Shown: piece after piece, positions 32,557 through 44,827 of the stretch
How the letters are laid out: every line of letters starts with the position of its first letter
Numbering within the stretch: position 1 is the first letter of the stretch
DNA from: Neurospora crassa OR74A
Taxonomy: Eukaryota > Ascomycota > Sordariomycetes > Sordariales > Sordariaceae
Direction of reading: 5' to 3'
DNA length: 64,000 nucleotides
Assembly (NCBI RefSeq): GCF_000182925.2
Contig: NC_026504.1
Location: 1,736,001 to 1,800,000 of the forward strand
The notes under the pieces: generated by a model
Told to the model about the DNA's origin: nothing
Databases searched by the model: none
Seen by the model: the letters and a program-made list of their open reading frames with translations, nothing else
Made by a program: the position numbers and the translations under genes

Positions 32557-35481
32557 TAGTAGTCCAGGGCGGCGATGGACTGCTCATTAAATGACGATTA
32601 TGGCGAGCATCAAGGGTTTCATGATACAGCAAATACGATGGAAAGAAGACTTATAGATGACGAACTTTTATATATTACAGTACAACGCACTTGGTCGATA
32701 TTGTTTTAGCGTTCCACAAAACCAGCACTTAGAAGTGGGTGCCGGCGGCATATCTTGATGCATTAAAATCTTAACAACTACACATAGAAAACACAAAGCC
32801 ATTAGACAAAAGCCTCAATAACGCCATGTGCATACAAGCCTCTTGATGGCACCTATAGTCCAGCGCATTAATACCCACAAACCCGAGGCCTCACTCAACA
32901 ACAGGCTTTCCTTAACCTTAATAGTATGAGATGTTGAGACGGTAGTACTTAGCGCCACTTTATTTTTGCTTTTTTTTGCTTCCTGTATCTTCCGCGACCT
33001 CAAACTTGTCATTGATCAGCGGAGTGTCGGTCAATTCCTATGCGTTCAGTAGTTGCTGTCTCATACTCTCATTAATAGCCAGCTGTGTCATTCGTCTCGT
33101 CTATCTTTGACCTGTCAATGCAACGTCTGGGCGGCGGAATGCGGTGAAGAAATCTGCACCGCTCTGAACGTCGTTACATTGCAGCATTGTGCAGATGCAC
33201 CCAAGCAGCCTTTACTCTGTGCATACACACCCACCGCACTGCCACAGCGTGCGTGTTGCTGCGTGGTGGTGGCACCGATACGATAACCGATCTGGTCTCC
33301 GTCCGATGGAGGAAATAGCACAACACCGAGTAATCGTGGTTTGTGCTACACAGGATCTCCAGGAAAAGAAACATGGGGGGAACAGGAATGGAAAGTGAAT
33401 GTCGTTCAGCATCAAGATGTGTACTGTGGTTCCCATTTCACCATAGTGAAGCTACCTATACAATGAGTGGGACAGGGGTACCTCTCTGCCTTTAAAGTCC
33501 TGGGAGTTTATCAATGTCTGACCTTTCTCCGAAGAAGTATCCTAAGTGATCAAACCAACAACCGATATATGTACTGTGGTGAGATGGATCGATAAGCTGA
33601 ACCCGTGGGTCACCCTCGCTGACGATCTCTGGCACTCGACGGAAGCTTTCTTGCTTGTTTTGGTCCGTGCCCGGTACCTGACAGGGAGGTCAACCTTTGC
33701 TCGCAACCACCCCTCAGTACCTAATGCAGAAGCTCCAACAATTGCATTGTTGCCAAGTGCCAGGGAGAAAAACAAGGTTGAAGAGCATTGAGCATCTTTA
33801 CGCTACGGCGATACGCGCCCGATGGATCATTAGCTTTGAGGTGAAGATAGCGCCGGCAAGCATGAAGACAATGGAAGACCTCAGCGGAGCGGATTTCCTT
33901 ACCTTGGTGGAGCAGCATGGCGCCAAAAGAGCCCCTACCTCTAGTGCAAGGAGGTACGAGGTTTCAGAAGGTATGCCTACTGTGCAGAGGTACCTAGGTA
34001 TCGGCCCTTTATCCCTTGATTGACTGGACGGTATGTCAAAGGACAGGCGGGAGCTCATGGATTTTTGTTTACACTATTGAATTGTTTAGTGAGACTGAGA
34101 GATGTATTGATCGTATTGATTTGGATTCGCTGTGAATTATCGCAGTTGTGAACGGCCTCGACACTACTTGGAAATGTGTGACCATCCCGGTCACGGCATG
34201 GCAGTGCCCTGCAGGTCCCGGACGACGTGCAGCCCTTTCCTGTGAGTGGACGGGCACGGCGACGATGATGTTCTGCGGCCCCAAAACGGCAGGTATGTAC
34301 CTCTTCGTTTTCTCACCGTACTATTCGAGGATCGTGTCCTGTCAGCGACTGTGGTAAAGCAATAACATACTTGTTGGTTTCGTTCCACGAAGAAGACAGA
34401 TGTACATATGGCCTCAGCTATCTATGATAGGCGTTACAGCCCTTGGAGCCGAGTCCCAAAACGACCTGAAAGGTGGTGGTTAAGGTGGTGTAGTCGAGGT
34501 GGTGTAAGCTTGCCAGATATTTCAGCCCCACGATACCAACCCCCAAATCCCCACAGGTCCGAGACCCCAAGAGTTCGATGACATCCCTGCAAGTACCTGT
34601 GTTCGACCATGGATGTCTCGAAACAGGAGCAACTCCAGGGAAAAGTCAAGGAATCGTCAAGTGGCATAGTTGGTTACTTGGGCGGGCATTGACTCAATTG
34701 AATCTCTCTCTTCAGTAGTGAGACTGCCCTGAACTTAGGCGAACGAATCAGGCCTATTATCTGGGCCTTCCTTGAGGTAGCCTGTGCTGGGCCTTCCACC
34801 AACAGCTGCAATCGCAAGTCTGGGCAGGTATCATCGTGGCTTCTTAGAGGTGTAGTCTTCCGTGCCTGGGGGCGAGGTACCTGAGCGGCGAAGGTCAGTC
34901 ACATCTGACGAACGATTGAACGAACGGTATTGCCAAGTTGTTGTTTTTTTTCCACTGGGCAACTGCGTACCTAAGAACTGAAACTACTGCACCTACCTCT
35001 AGGTATCCATCCACCCATCCATCCATTCAGTTCAGTCTGATTTTTCTTCTCTCTGCTTGGGCACTGTTCCAAGTTCTTTCCTCCTCCAAACAAACTTCAC
35101 ACCATCCCTGTCCTTCTTGACTCTCCTCTTCGCGTCGCGGTCACTTCGTCTTGTCCTCTTTCCTCCCTTACGCGCCTATTGTATATACGATCTCCCCGCC
35201 CTTGACGTTTTGCGAACAACCTAGCTCATTGCCAGGCGTTCTGAACGCTTTTGACGTTTGAATTTTGGATTCCTGTCTTGATCTAATCACAGCTGAGCTG
35301 GCCGACGAGCGACGAAACATCCACCGTGTTTCCCCAATAATCACAATATTTAATACGACTTCAAACTGTATACGCTACTACGTATCGACTAATCCCATCG
35401 AAAGCCCAAAGACGCGCGGCTCCCTTCTCACTCACTCGTCCCACGTCGGTAACGCGACGGGACCGAGTAGCGCATGCGATC
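32557..35481. other. Long intergenic interval upstream of the surface-sensor gene
   Basis: 2.9 kb without a supported gene. The last 500 bases are pyrimidine-rich with CCATC-type repeats near 35005-35030, typical of a long fungal 5' leader. Such long upstream regions suggest complex regulation of the glycoprotein gene, but no specific binding site is asserted. Confidence 0.4.
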
Positions 35482-37035
35482 ATGAGAACGGACTTTTTCC
35501 ATCGCTTACCGCCGCCAACGGCCATTCTTCTTCTCGCCAGCCTTTTCAACAGCGTTGCTGCTCATGTCGCCCTTCCGCCACTGCCAACAGTCACGGTTGC
35601 GCACTACGCTCTCGATGTCGTTTCGTGGCCACTCCTCCTCCCCACAGCTGCCCCGCTAGATCCCTTCGATCTCGCGAGGAGACAAGCTGGAAATACCATC
35701 TGTGGCTATATCGGCGGGCTGTCGGCGCTTCCAGCGACATGTAGCGCAGGATCGCATTGCGTCTTGGACACCGCGCACCAGGTGGTCGGTTGTTGTCCAG
35801 ATGGGGCGGCCACATGTACGTCTGGTGTATTCACCGCGTGTGTGGACGGCAACAGCGGGCCTCAGTCGGAGATGAACCCCTACGTATTCACATGTACTGG
35901 AGCCCAAGTGTGTTACAAGAACATGTACGAAGGAGGAGCCTCCCAGTTCGGGTGTGGTACAGCTGCCGACCAGGCGACAATTGTTTACACTACCGCAAAC
36001 GGACTTGCGGGGGCCATCACTTACCCACATATTTCGGCCCTCTTGACGAAAAGTGCTAGTCGACTTGGCACGCCGACAACACTGGGGGTTGCTACCAGCA
36101 CTAGCACCAGCGCGTCCCGAACCCTGACGTCGTCCTCGGCCTCGACGGACTCCTCAGCTTCGACCGAGTCCTCAGCCTCGACGACAAATTCCTTGGTTTC
36201 TTCCGGGAGTACAGCCGGCACAACCGCCACATCGACTACGACGGCTTCTTCTACCACCGCATCCACGGAACCTTCTACTACACCCCAGGCACCACCATCT
36301 AAAACTTCTACAGGAGCGCGCACCGGCGCAATCGTTGGTGGAACACTAGGAGGTATTGCCGCCTTAGCTCTCATCGGCGCCCTCATCTTGTACTTCCTCC
36401 GCCGGCGGCGCAGCGCCAACTCGCGCACCGGCCCTGGCCGCCCCGGAATCAACGGCAAGTACATCAGCTCTCCGACTCCTGGACCTAATAGTGGCTTCGC
36501 GGCCGTAAGCCAAGATCCTGACGCCTACGAGACGGGACCGGCTCCTGGCTACTTGCCTCCTGTTGCCCAGACAACGAATGAAAAAGGTGGTTTCTCAAGC
36601 CATCTGACCGCCGACGGCCCCTCGCCTTACGCGTACACAGGCGCGGCGGGCGTCGCTGGTGCGGTTACGACTGCAGCATCAGCGCCGGTGGCTTCTTCCC
36701 CTACCCCGCCTGGACAACACATACGACAGAATTCATATCCGCCGACCGAAGGGTACCATTACCCGGGCCAGTTCCCGGCTGCGTACGCTGGCGGGGCTGC
36801 TGCGCGGAAGAGCAAGCTCGAGCCGGACCAGGTGCCATTAACAAGGGAAATTGATGCTTTTTCGCAAAACTTTAATGCGGCGCTGGGAAGGATTGGCGAG
36901 GAGAGGAGTAGCGAACTGGGGAGGGTTGATGAGGACGCCGGTGGTGCTGGTGATGGAAGTGATATTGGAAGCGGAATGTCACGGCCGCTGTGGCAGCAGC
37001 ATCGCAGGCAGAGTCGGAACTTGATGTGGATGTAG
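35482..37035 (+). CDS. Cell-surface glycoprotein with Cys-rich ectodomain and single transmembrane segment
   Basis: Intronless, 517 residues, with WSC/MID2-like wall-sensor architecture but no recognised WSC domain. There is an N-terminal signal peptide (about 1-27), a dibasic site LARR near 64-67 that a Kex2-type protease could cut, then a compact ectodomain (about 70-160) with ten cysteines including CCPDG. Next come a Ser/Thr stalk rich in SAST repeats (about 205-275), a transmembrane helix at 282-305 (IVGGTLGGIAALALIGALIL) flanked by RRRR, and a long Pro/Gly-rich cytosolic tail. The tail ends in a conserved-looking segment (VPLTREIDAFSQNFNAALGRIGEE). I infer a type I membrane protein that senses or anchors the cell wall. 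No family name is claimed. Confidence 0.88.
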   Translation: MRTDFFHRLPPPTAILLLASLFNSVAAHVALPPLPTVTVAHYALDVVSWPLLLPTAAPLDPFDLARRQAGNTICGYIGGLSALPATCSAGSHCVLDTAHQVVGCCPDGAATCTSGVFTACVDGNSGPQSEMNPYVFTCTGAQVCYKNMYEGGASQFGCGTAADQATIVYTTANGLAGAITYPHISALLTKSASRLGTPTTLGVATSTSTSASRTLTSSSASTDSSASTESSASTTNSLVSSGSTAGTTATSTTTASSTTASTEPSTTPQAPPSKTSTGARTGAIVGGTLGGIAALALIGALILYFLRRRRSANSRTGPGRPGINGKYISSPTPGPNSGFAAVSQDPDAYETGPAPGYLPPVAQTTNEKGGFSSHLTADGPSPYAYTGAAGVAGAVTTAASAPVASSPTPPGQHIRQNSYPPTEGYHYPGQFPAAYAGGAAARKSKLEPDQVPLTREIDAFSQNFNAALGRIGEERSSELGRVDEDAGGAGDGSDIGSGMSRPLWQQHRRQSRNLMWM

Positions 37036-38132
37036 GATTGAGTGTTGAGTTTCCGTTTATGGTTGTGGAAATGTTCTGCGTTGTTTGGGGGTATTGTGTC
37101 GACATGGCGAAGGAGTTTTGTTAACTTGAGTATTGCAGGCAATGGCTTACCATTAGCTGCCTGGGCTATTCTTGCCTTTTGGTTTATCTCTTTTCTAACA
37201 TCGGGAGAGACAGGAGTTCAATGGCATGTCTTTGGTGGCGTCATTGGCGGGATAAATGGCGTGAAGAAGGAAAATCCGTTGAGTGCGAAGATCGATATCA
37301 GTTAGAGTGTGGTCGACCATAAGGTGGGTTCATGTGGATATCAGGAGTCACCTCTCCATTTAGTGTAATGAGCAATGCCGCAGAATGAGTGTACAAGGGA
37401 GTGTACGAGATGACGAATACACACACTACTTATGAATACACTGGCTCAATAGAGTTCTGGAATCATCCACGTGGAAAACTTCAAGGATGTCACTGGAGGC
37501 CCAAGGTCAACCCTTGATGAGGCGAGCCAGGGACGATCGACAGTGCGCATCTCGCAACCAAAGTAGCGGGCTCCACGAACCTATCAAAAGTATCGGACTT
37601 TTCTCCGGACGTGTGTACACTACACTACGTGGCTCCCCTTGGTTTGTGTTGACCACTTTCAGACACCACTCCTGTGAAGCCATTGTTGTCAGTTTTGCCA
37701 AGCATGTGAGACGAACAATTGATAGGTAGACGTCGCTAAAGAATTGAGTATTCGCTTGTAATCAGTTAGTGAACTCGACATGTTATCGACAACGAGTCTT
37801 CGAGAGTATGTCGTCGAGGCAAAGATGGCTGAGAAATCAACAACCGAGATCGGCAATGTTAAGAAGTGGGTTGGGCGGGGTAACATACATACTGTGAATC
37901 GGGCCTTCGGAGTGACGTATTAGAAATCTTTCTCCACGTCTTAGACGAAGCTTATAAAGTTGTCAACATCACTACGGCGTCATTGAGCTTGGTTTTGGGA
38001 TAAATAGCTGTTCACCTGTCTGGAAAAGTTCGGAAAACCCTTCGACTCTTCACACGCCTTCATAGCCTCGAAATTCCATATCAAAATACCAAGCCAAATA
38101 CGAAAAGAACACCAAGACTCAACATCATCAAA
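37036..38132. other. Intergenic, promoter of the HSP31-like gene
   Basis: 3' UTR of the glycoprotein gene followed by the upstream region of the HSP31-like gene. GAA/TTC triplets occur around 38023-38050, but with wrong spacing for a heat-shock element. No gene seen. Confidence 0.45.
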
Positions 38133-38979
38133 ATGTCTGCTCCCAAGGTCCTCGTCGTCCTCACCTCTCACGACAAGCTCGGTAACACTGGCAAGCCTAC
38201 TGGCTGGTACTTGGTAAGTCTATCTCTCCGCATCGTTTAATCCCTCTTTTTCACCTTACTCCTCTCCTCCTATCTTCCCTTTCCCACCGCCGCCACCTCC
38301 AGTTCACAGAAGTAACTAACGTCACCTCCAGTCTGAATTCTCCCACCCCTACGACGTCCTCAACTCCGCCTCCGTCTCCCTGACCGTCGCCTCCCCTCGC
38401 GGCGGTCTCGCCCCTGTCGACCCCTCCTCCATCGAGGCCGCCAAGGACGACCAAGTCAGCCAGAACTTCATCAAGTCGGAAACCACCAAGCCCCTTTTCG
38501 AACAAACCCGCCCCCTCTCCGAGTTTGTCGGTAACCCCTCCGCCATCGCCCCCTATTCAGCCATCTTCTTCCCTGGTGGCCACGGCCCCATGTACGACTT
38601 GGCCACCTCCTCCGAATCTCAGCAACTCATTCGCGAGTTTTGGGATGCGGGCAAGACAGTGGCTGCTGTGTGCCACGGTCCGGCGGCGCTGGTGAATGTG
38701 AAGCTCAGCGACGGTAGCCACTTGCTGAAGGGTAGGAAGGTGACGGGTTTCACGAATGACGAGGAGGATCAGGTTGGACTGACCAAGGTGATGCCTTTCC
38801 TGTTGGAGGACAAGTTGAAGGAGGCGGTCGGGACCGAGGGAGCGTTTGAGAAGGCAGAACAGCCGTGGGCCGAAAAGGTGGTTGTTGATGCGGGCGGAAG
38901 GTTGATCACGGGCCAGAACCCTGCTTCTGCTAAGGGAGTTGGTGAGGCTATTGTGAAGTCCATTAAGGCTCAGAACTAA
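38133..38979 (+). CDS. HSP31/DJ-1/PfpI-family protein (glyoxalase III type)
   Basis: Exons 38133-38213 and 38332-38979 give 242 residues; the 118-nt intron has an ACTAAC branch site near 38313. The family includes yeast Hsp31, which converts methylglyoxal to lactate without glutathione and has chaperone and redox-protective activity. Visible marks: the GWYLSEFSHPY block with Glu29, FFPGGHGPMYDLA, the nucleophile elbow AAVCHGPAAL with Cys141 and His142, and TGFTNDEE and TGQNPASA near the C-terminus. The length is typical of Hsp31 rather than the shorter DJ-1. The intron follows the conserved start of the fold and leaves the phase unchanged. It is likely cytosolic, with no targeting signal. All catalytic positions I can check are present. 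Confidence 0.94.
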
Positions 38980-39444
38980 TTTTAACACTCTGGGAGAGTA
39001 ATGGTCTGATCTGTTTTTGAGGCTGGGATGAATAGCTGGATACCCACGACTAGTTACGAATACCTCTGAATGGAATTGAGTCAACTTTGTTGTTACATCT
39101 TGAATGGAATATAAATACATGAGTACAAACAGAGCTGTGGTATCTTTCAACTCTGGATCAATAATTGCAGATTAAAGAAGGTCAAACAACTAAACGCCGG
39201 GCTATGCGTAGACTTTTAAATGTCAAAAACAACCGTGTACGCCATCTTTCCCCTTTCATGACATGCTTGGACGCTGCGATTCTGGTTGAAACCCTTTTCC
39301 CTGCCAGATAACCCATAGTATCCTAGCCAAACCGGCACAAAAACACCCAATGCTGAACGGGTATATAGCCTATAACGCCAGTTCTTTCCTCTGCGCCTCT
39401 TTTCCCTGCACCTGATACTCCACACAAACAAACATGCCTCTATC
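38980..39444. other. Convergent 3' interval
   Basis: Lies between the tail-to-tail HSP31-like and Gln-rich genes and probably contains both 3' UTRs. No gene seen. Confidence 0.5.
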
Positions 39445-42400
39445 TTAGGAAGTAGAAACGGGCCCCATCCCATCCTTAATGGTAACCACCGCCTTACTGC
39501 AGCCCACAACATCCCGCAATCTGCCTTGCATCTTCTCAGCCTCCAACCCCTCAACACCCTCAAGGGTAAGCACAATCTTTTCTGCCCACGGAAACTCCGT
39601 CCACTCAAGCAACTTGACCCTCAACTCCCATAGCATTTCATACAGCAAGTCAATGATAGGGAACAGCGAGTTGGTCGGGTTGAGCTCGCCCGGCCCGAAC
39701 GCCGAACCCTTCATGCAGTCGTAGCATTTTCCGCCAAACTGCTGGATCATGGCGTCCGCGAAACGGTACCTGCCGCGACGCTCGTGCTCGATGGCTTTGA
39801 GGATGTCAACAACGGAGTGGATGGAGAGGCCGATGGTCATTTTAGTTCCTTGACCGTGGAAGGTGGATTCGATGCCATTGGCTGTGGTAGGCTGGGTTTG
39901 GGCTTGGAAAAGTGTCTCTGGGTTGGATCCGCTGGTTGTTATGGATGTGGTTTCCTTGGGTATATGCAAGCCCAAGCCTTTGACGACATGTATCAAACCG
40001 GCCATGCGCTTTTCCATGCACAACCTGCTGCGACAGCCGCCGTTGCGTTGGCCGTTCTTGATACGACCATGCCAGTTCTTGCACGTATGTTCAGCCACGT
40101 TCGTTAGGTACTGGTAGGCTTTGGTTCTGGTGTTGACAATGGCATCTATGTCACAACATGGTTAGTCAACACTCTTCATCAACATCGATCAAACACCACA
40201 TAAGGTAGGCAAAGAACTTACCAATCGTCTCCTCCCCAATCAACAACCTATTCAAAACCCCTCCCCCACCAGCAGCACCACCACCCGGCTTCTTCAACAC
40301 AAACCGTCCTCCCGCATCCTTATCCACGCTGCACAAATACGCCAACCTCGCCACCAACGTCCTCCACTCCACGATCCACGTAAACTTCCTACACGCCTCC
40401 AACGCCTTCTCCCATTTATTCTTCTTCAGATCCACCCCCTTCATATCACGCTCCTCAAACAGATCGTCCTTTCCCATGGTGTTATTATGGTTCCCATTCA
40501 GATTCTGTTTGTGTCCGCCGTTAACGCTGGCCGTAGTGACAGGCACAGCAGGGACAGGCAAAGTAACCTGCTTGATAAACAAGCCCATACACCGTCTCAA
40601 CCAGCGCACGTAGTACTCCTTGTCTAAACCCAGCGCCGGCTGCAGGTTGGACAGGCGCCAGATGGTGTCGACGTCGCAGGCTGTTTTGCCCTGTGTGGCA
40701 GGATCTTCGAGGAGGCGCAGTAAACGGCCGAAAGCCTGCATGTGCGAGTCGGCGGATTCGCCGGGGGCGTTGGAGAGCTCGGTTGGGGTACCACCCGGGA
40801 AGGTGAGCGCTTCGTTGAAGTTGATGTACATGATATTGGGGAAGGGGGAGGTGGTGAGGGTGGTTGGGTGGTGCAGGTGTTTGAGCGTGCTGCGGCGCAC
40901 GCGGAAGTGGTGGAGGGTGTGCATGCCAAAGACGCAGTAGAGGTCGGTGTCGGCTTGGGGGGAGATGATTGTGGGGGTTACTGGCTTTGCCAGCCTTTCG
41001 GTGTTCACATTGAGGAGTGAGGGTACTGGTGCTGGCTGAGGTGAGGGATTAGGGGAAGGTCCGGTTGGAGTCTGAGTGGCATGCTGAGTTGGAATCTGAG
41101 CGGCAGCCTGAGTTTGATGTTGGGCAGCATGCTGAGCTAGGATCGGAACACCATTCTGGGCCTGTTGCTGAGCCTGTCGTTGAGGGGCATGCTGAGCTTG
41201 CTGTTGAGCTTGCTGTTGAGTTTGATGATGAAGAGCATGCTGAGTTAGAACCGGAACACCATTCTGGGTCTGCTGTTGAGCTTGTTGTAAAAACTGTTGC
41301 TGGGTGTGTCGCTGCTGAGTCTGTTGTTTTGGAGCCTGTTGTTGAACTTGCTTCTGGGCCTGTGGCTTAGCTGGCTGCTGAACAGCATGTTGATATGAAT
41401 GTTGAATAGCAGGCTGAGCAGATACACGATTTTGCGCAGCAGCCTGAGCTTGATTTTGAGCATGAGCCTGAGCCTGACGCTGAACATCATGCTGAACAAT
41501 ATGCTGAGCTGGCGGTTGAGCGACTTGTTGAGCTAGCCTCTGGACAGCTTGCTGAGCCTGTTGGTGAACGGCTTGCTGAGTTGGCTGCTGACCGACAGAC
41601 TGGGGCACCATATAGGTGGAAGGTTTAAGCGGAGGTTGAGCAGGAGGCTGAGTCTGTCCTTGAGTGGAAGACTGAGGAGGAGTCCGAGCGGGAGCTGGAG
41701 AAGGAGACGGAGTAAAGGCCGCATTAGGAGTCCTCTGGACTGAAGCCCCAACGACACCCTGTTTCGAAGGTTGAACCGGATGTTGAGGAGAAACTCGAGC
41801 AGGAGTAGGAGTCGGAGTGGGTTCCGGGGTAGGATCTAGTGCCGGAGTGCGAGCTGGACATTGAGCAAAAGCTTGAGTTGAAGCTTGGGCGGTACCTGGA
41901 GCTTGTCGAGGAAACACAGATGGGACTTTCGCAACGATAGGGATATTCGGAACAGGAACAGGCGAGACCTTGTTAGGTACAGCAGAAACTGGGTTTTGAA
42001 TATCCGTAGCCGGAGTTTGATTTATCACTTGGGCTGGTGGTGCAGACCTCAAGGTTGGGATCGGCACAGAATTAGCCGCCGCCACAAATTCCGACGGGAC
42101 CTGAATAGGCGACGGGGGAGCCATGTTGAAGATCGACGCCTGGGAAGAAAGCTGGGCCACTTGCTTATGGGGGGCGTTAGAGACAGACGTGGCCGATCCT
42201 GTTGTCTGTCTGAAGCTCTGTGTAGGCTGGCATGTTTCTATAGCCATAATGGCCGGTTCAACAGCAGGCATAGTTGCGCTTGTCGGAAGCCCACTAGATG
42301 GGGTTGGAGTGGCTGTTTCTGAAGCTGATAACATAGACGGCGTACCTGGAGAAGCTTCATGATAGTTTGTTGACAAGAGGGCTGGGGTAATTGTTGGTGT

Positions 42401-43462
42401 AGACGTCGCTGTCGGCATAAAAGCCATCGGTGCAACGGGAGCAATGGCCTCCGAACCGATAGGTGCGGTAGTTTCTGTCTTCTTTTTTTGCGTTCTCTGA
42501 CGTTTCTTCGGAGGCTCTTTAGGAGCTGTAGGGTCAGATGTTCCCTCCACCTTCGGCTTGCGTGGAGCATAATTCCTCTTGCGCTTCGCAGGTTGGGCGG
42601 GGTTTGCTTCTTGGGGTTTGTCAGGTAGAGGTATCTGGCTCGTGGCACTTTTTGAGGCTCTCTTTTTCGCAGTCTCCGCAGCGACTTGGCTATTCATAGA
42701 CTCCGCAGCACGGGAGAGCGCATCCGCTGACAAGGAGGTGGCCGGAGGTTGAGCAGCCTGTGACTGCACTGAAGGCATACTGTTGGGACGGAATGAAGAG
42801 TTGTTGTTGTTGTTGTTGTTATTGTTGTTGTTGTGAAAGCTGCCAATGTTGTAGTGGCTGGCAGCGCCAGGTATAGTTGAGAAATCGAACGACGACGGAA
42901 CTTGGCCTAGGTACTGGTTCATCGTTCCATTTACAGGCTGTTGGTAATGTGCATATTGTGGCATGGGTGCGGCGGTGTAGTCCAAGTAATCATTGAAGGA
43001 TAGTTGAGGTTGTTGAGCGGCCTGCTGCGCCCCCGGGTTGACCATGTTGTTGTGCAAGCTGGCTTGGGTCGCTGCCATGGACTGATCAATGGACGGCTGT
43101 GGGCGACTTTGAGAACAAACAGACGGCGACTGTGGGTTGAAGGCTGATCCTTGAGCAGGCGCCATACCGTTCCCATTTCCCATGACTCTCATATTAGGAT
43201 TGTTCTGGGCTGCTATACCACCTGAATGGTGAGAAGGGTTAGGGGGAGGATGATTAGGAAGAGAGGTCGAGCTCTGGATGTGCCCCAAGTTGTTAGGAAA
43301 AGACTGAGACTGGATGGGCTGCGCGGTCGGTCGCAGAGGGGTATTGGACTGGCCCGCCGTCAAGGCAGGGTCGATGGGCTCCATTTGAAAGGCGAAAACG
43401 CTCTGAACGTATTCTGATTGTGACGGATCAGGGCCAGGCTGATTGTGATTTGCGTCGCTCAT
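39445..43462 (-). CDS. Very Gln-rich protein with a conserved-looking C-terminal region
   Basis: Exons 43462-40222 and 40145-39445 give 1313 residues; the 76-nt intron starts GTAAGT and ends TAG. The N-terminal 300 residues are Asn/Gln/Pro/Ser-rich with a poly-Asn run from (GTT)n at 42801-42834. A basic patch near KRKRNYAPRKPK and PPKKRQRTQKKK is a likely nuclear signal. Residues of roughly 580-840 are dominated by Gln/Ala repeats. The last 450 residues are not low complexity: they begin near DTDLYCVFGMHTLHHF, include YYVRWLRRCMGLF and a Cys pair CYDCMKG, and end after WAEKIVLTLEGVEGLEAE. I do not recognise a domain. Composition suggests a transcription co-regulator or prion-like nuclear protein. 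The ATG at 43462 is the best start; the frame is open further upstream without an ATG. Confidence 0.85.
42801..42834 (+). repeat. (GTT)n trinucleotide repeat coding for poly-Asn
   Basis: A near-pure run encodes eleven Asn in the N-terminal part of the Gln-rich protein on the minus strand. Confidence 0.9.
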
Positions 43463-44796
43463 GTTGCAGTAGAAGCCACCGACGTCTGGCAGCTTGAATG
43501 CGGGGACGTGTTGTGGGTGGTGTAGTTGAAGAGGGGATTTGTCGATGGCTACACATCGAGTGTGGGGAGTAAATACCAAGATGGACCTGGCGGGAGGTGG
43601 TGAAGGACTTAAGAGCAGGAGGTCGCCCAGTGCAAGGTGGGGAGTAAATTCCGTCCTACAATAAATACGTATCGTGCTCGGGTCAACACGTGAATGGTTG
43701 ATACCCGCGTCGGTACAGGTTTTGATGCCGCGGAGGGTCGAAGGTCCTGTTGCCGGAACCCTAAGCCAACATCGCGCCAGCTTGTTTCAAGCTTCCCACA
43801 ATGAACATTACAGGATATCGAAAACCATCTTACTTCTTATGACAGATTCAGATATCATATTCCTTGACCACACATCTTTGACACATGAACGAGCCGGCCA
43901 TATCATCAATCACTGAAGCCTAGTCGTGACATAACATTAGCGTTGCGGCTTGTACTGTCAACATCAGAAGCTTGATGACAATAGATCGACCAATAGGTGG
44001 GGATCATGAGCACAGATGCGTAGAAAGGCACTGAACTGCCATGCGGTTTCCTGTTTAGCAACGTCTGGCGCCTAGAGTGAAAACATTTCTCTCGCAAAGT
44101 TGAAACTTTGAGTGAGATACAATCACCAACTATGAAGTCACGCCATGGTCTTGGGTACTATGAAGTTCCGTTCAGCAGAATGACTCCGAATCCATCTCGA
44201 TCTGGCAGATACATAACCGAAAAATAGCGAGTGTCATCAAGCCTTCCTGTAGCGGCAGACGCGCCTTCGTTGACTGGGTCCATGCTTATATGTTCTTCCG
44301 TTCGAGCAATCTGCCTCTGAAATCCTAGACTGTTAAGAGAACCTAAATCCTCATTTTCCCGTGTCATACATACTTTATACCGCCTGCCAGTCTAACCCCC
44401 AGAGTCGAGGAACAGTTCATTAGAAAGGACAACGGGGATGAGGATAGATAGTGAACCGAAGATATTTGGTGTTTCGGACCAGTGACAAGATGTACTGTCG
44501 CAAGGACTTATCTCCGGCAAGTATCATGATGGTCGTGGTTAGGTGGCTTCAATTAATGTGCACTCCAGGTCGGTTCATCTCGACTTCACTTTTTCCGTAT
44601 GTCGTCGTTGTCGCTGGGATGCACGTGATACCTACTGTAGTGTACCTGGTAAGAGCGGAAAGTTTCCCGTCAGCTGGGGACACCTGACCCACCACTCCTG
44701 TCTTGTTTCCACCCGACCCAACCAAGTTCCCCGGACAATAAGTGGGTCTAAACTTGCACTCGTGCACAGACCAACTTATCCAGGCAGCAGGGAACC

Positions 44797-44817
44797 GGGG
44801 GGGGGAGGGGGGGGGGG
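44797..44817 (+). repeat. Poly-G tract (G9-A-G11)
   Basis: Twenty G residues with one A, directly abutting a TATA box. It could form a G-quadruplex on the plus strand. Confidence 0.9.
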
Positions 44818-44827
44818 CTATATAAAC
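44818..44827 (+). promoter_or_regulatory. TATA box candidate
   Basis: CTATATAAAC follows the G tract. About 40 nt downstream begins a CT-rich stretch (44845-44895) like fungal transcription-start regions. No confident gene lies downstream before DDB1 at 46301. Confidence 0.45.

Noticed and set aside
34148-34357. 69-codon Cys/Trp-containing plus-strand frame
   Set aside because: It lacks an ATG start and shows no signal peptide or family resemblance.
37920-38060. GAA/TTC triplets upstream of the HSP31-like gene as a heat-shock element
   Set aside because: The spacing between GAA and TTC is 1, 3 or 4 nt and not the regular 2 nt, so no proper element is present.
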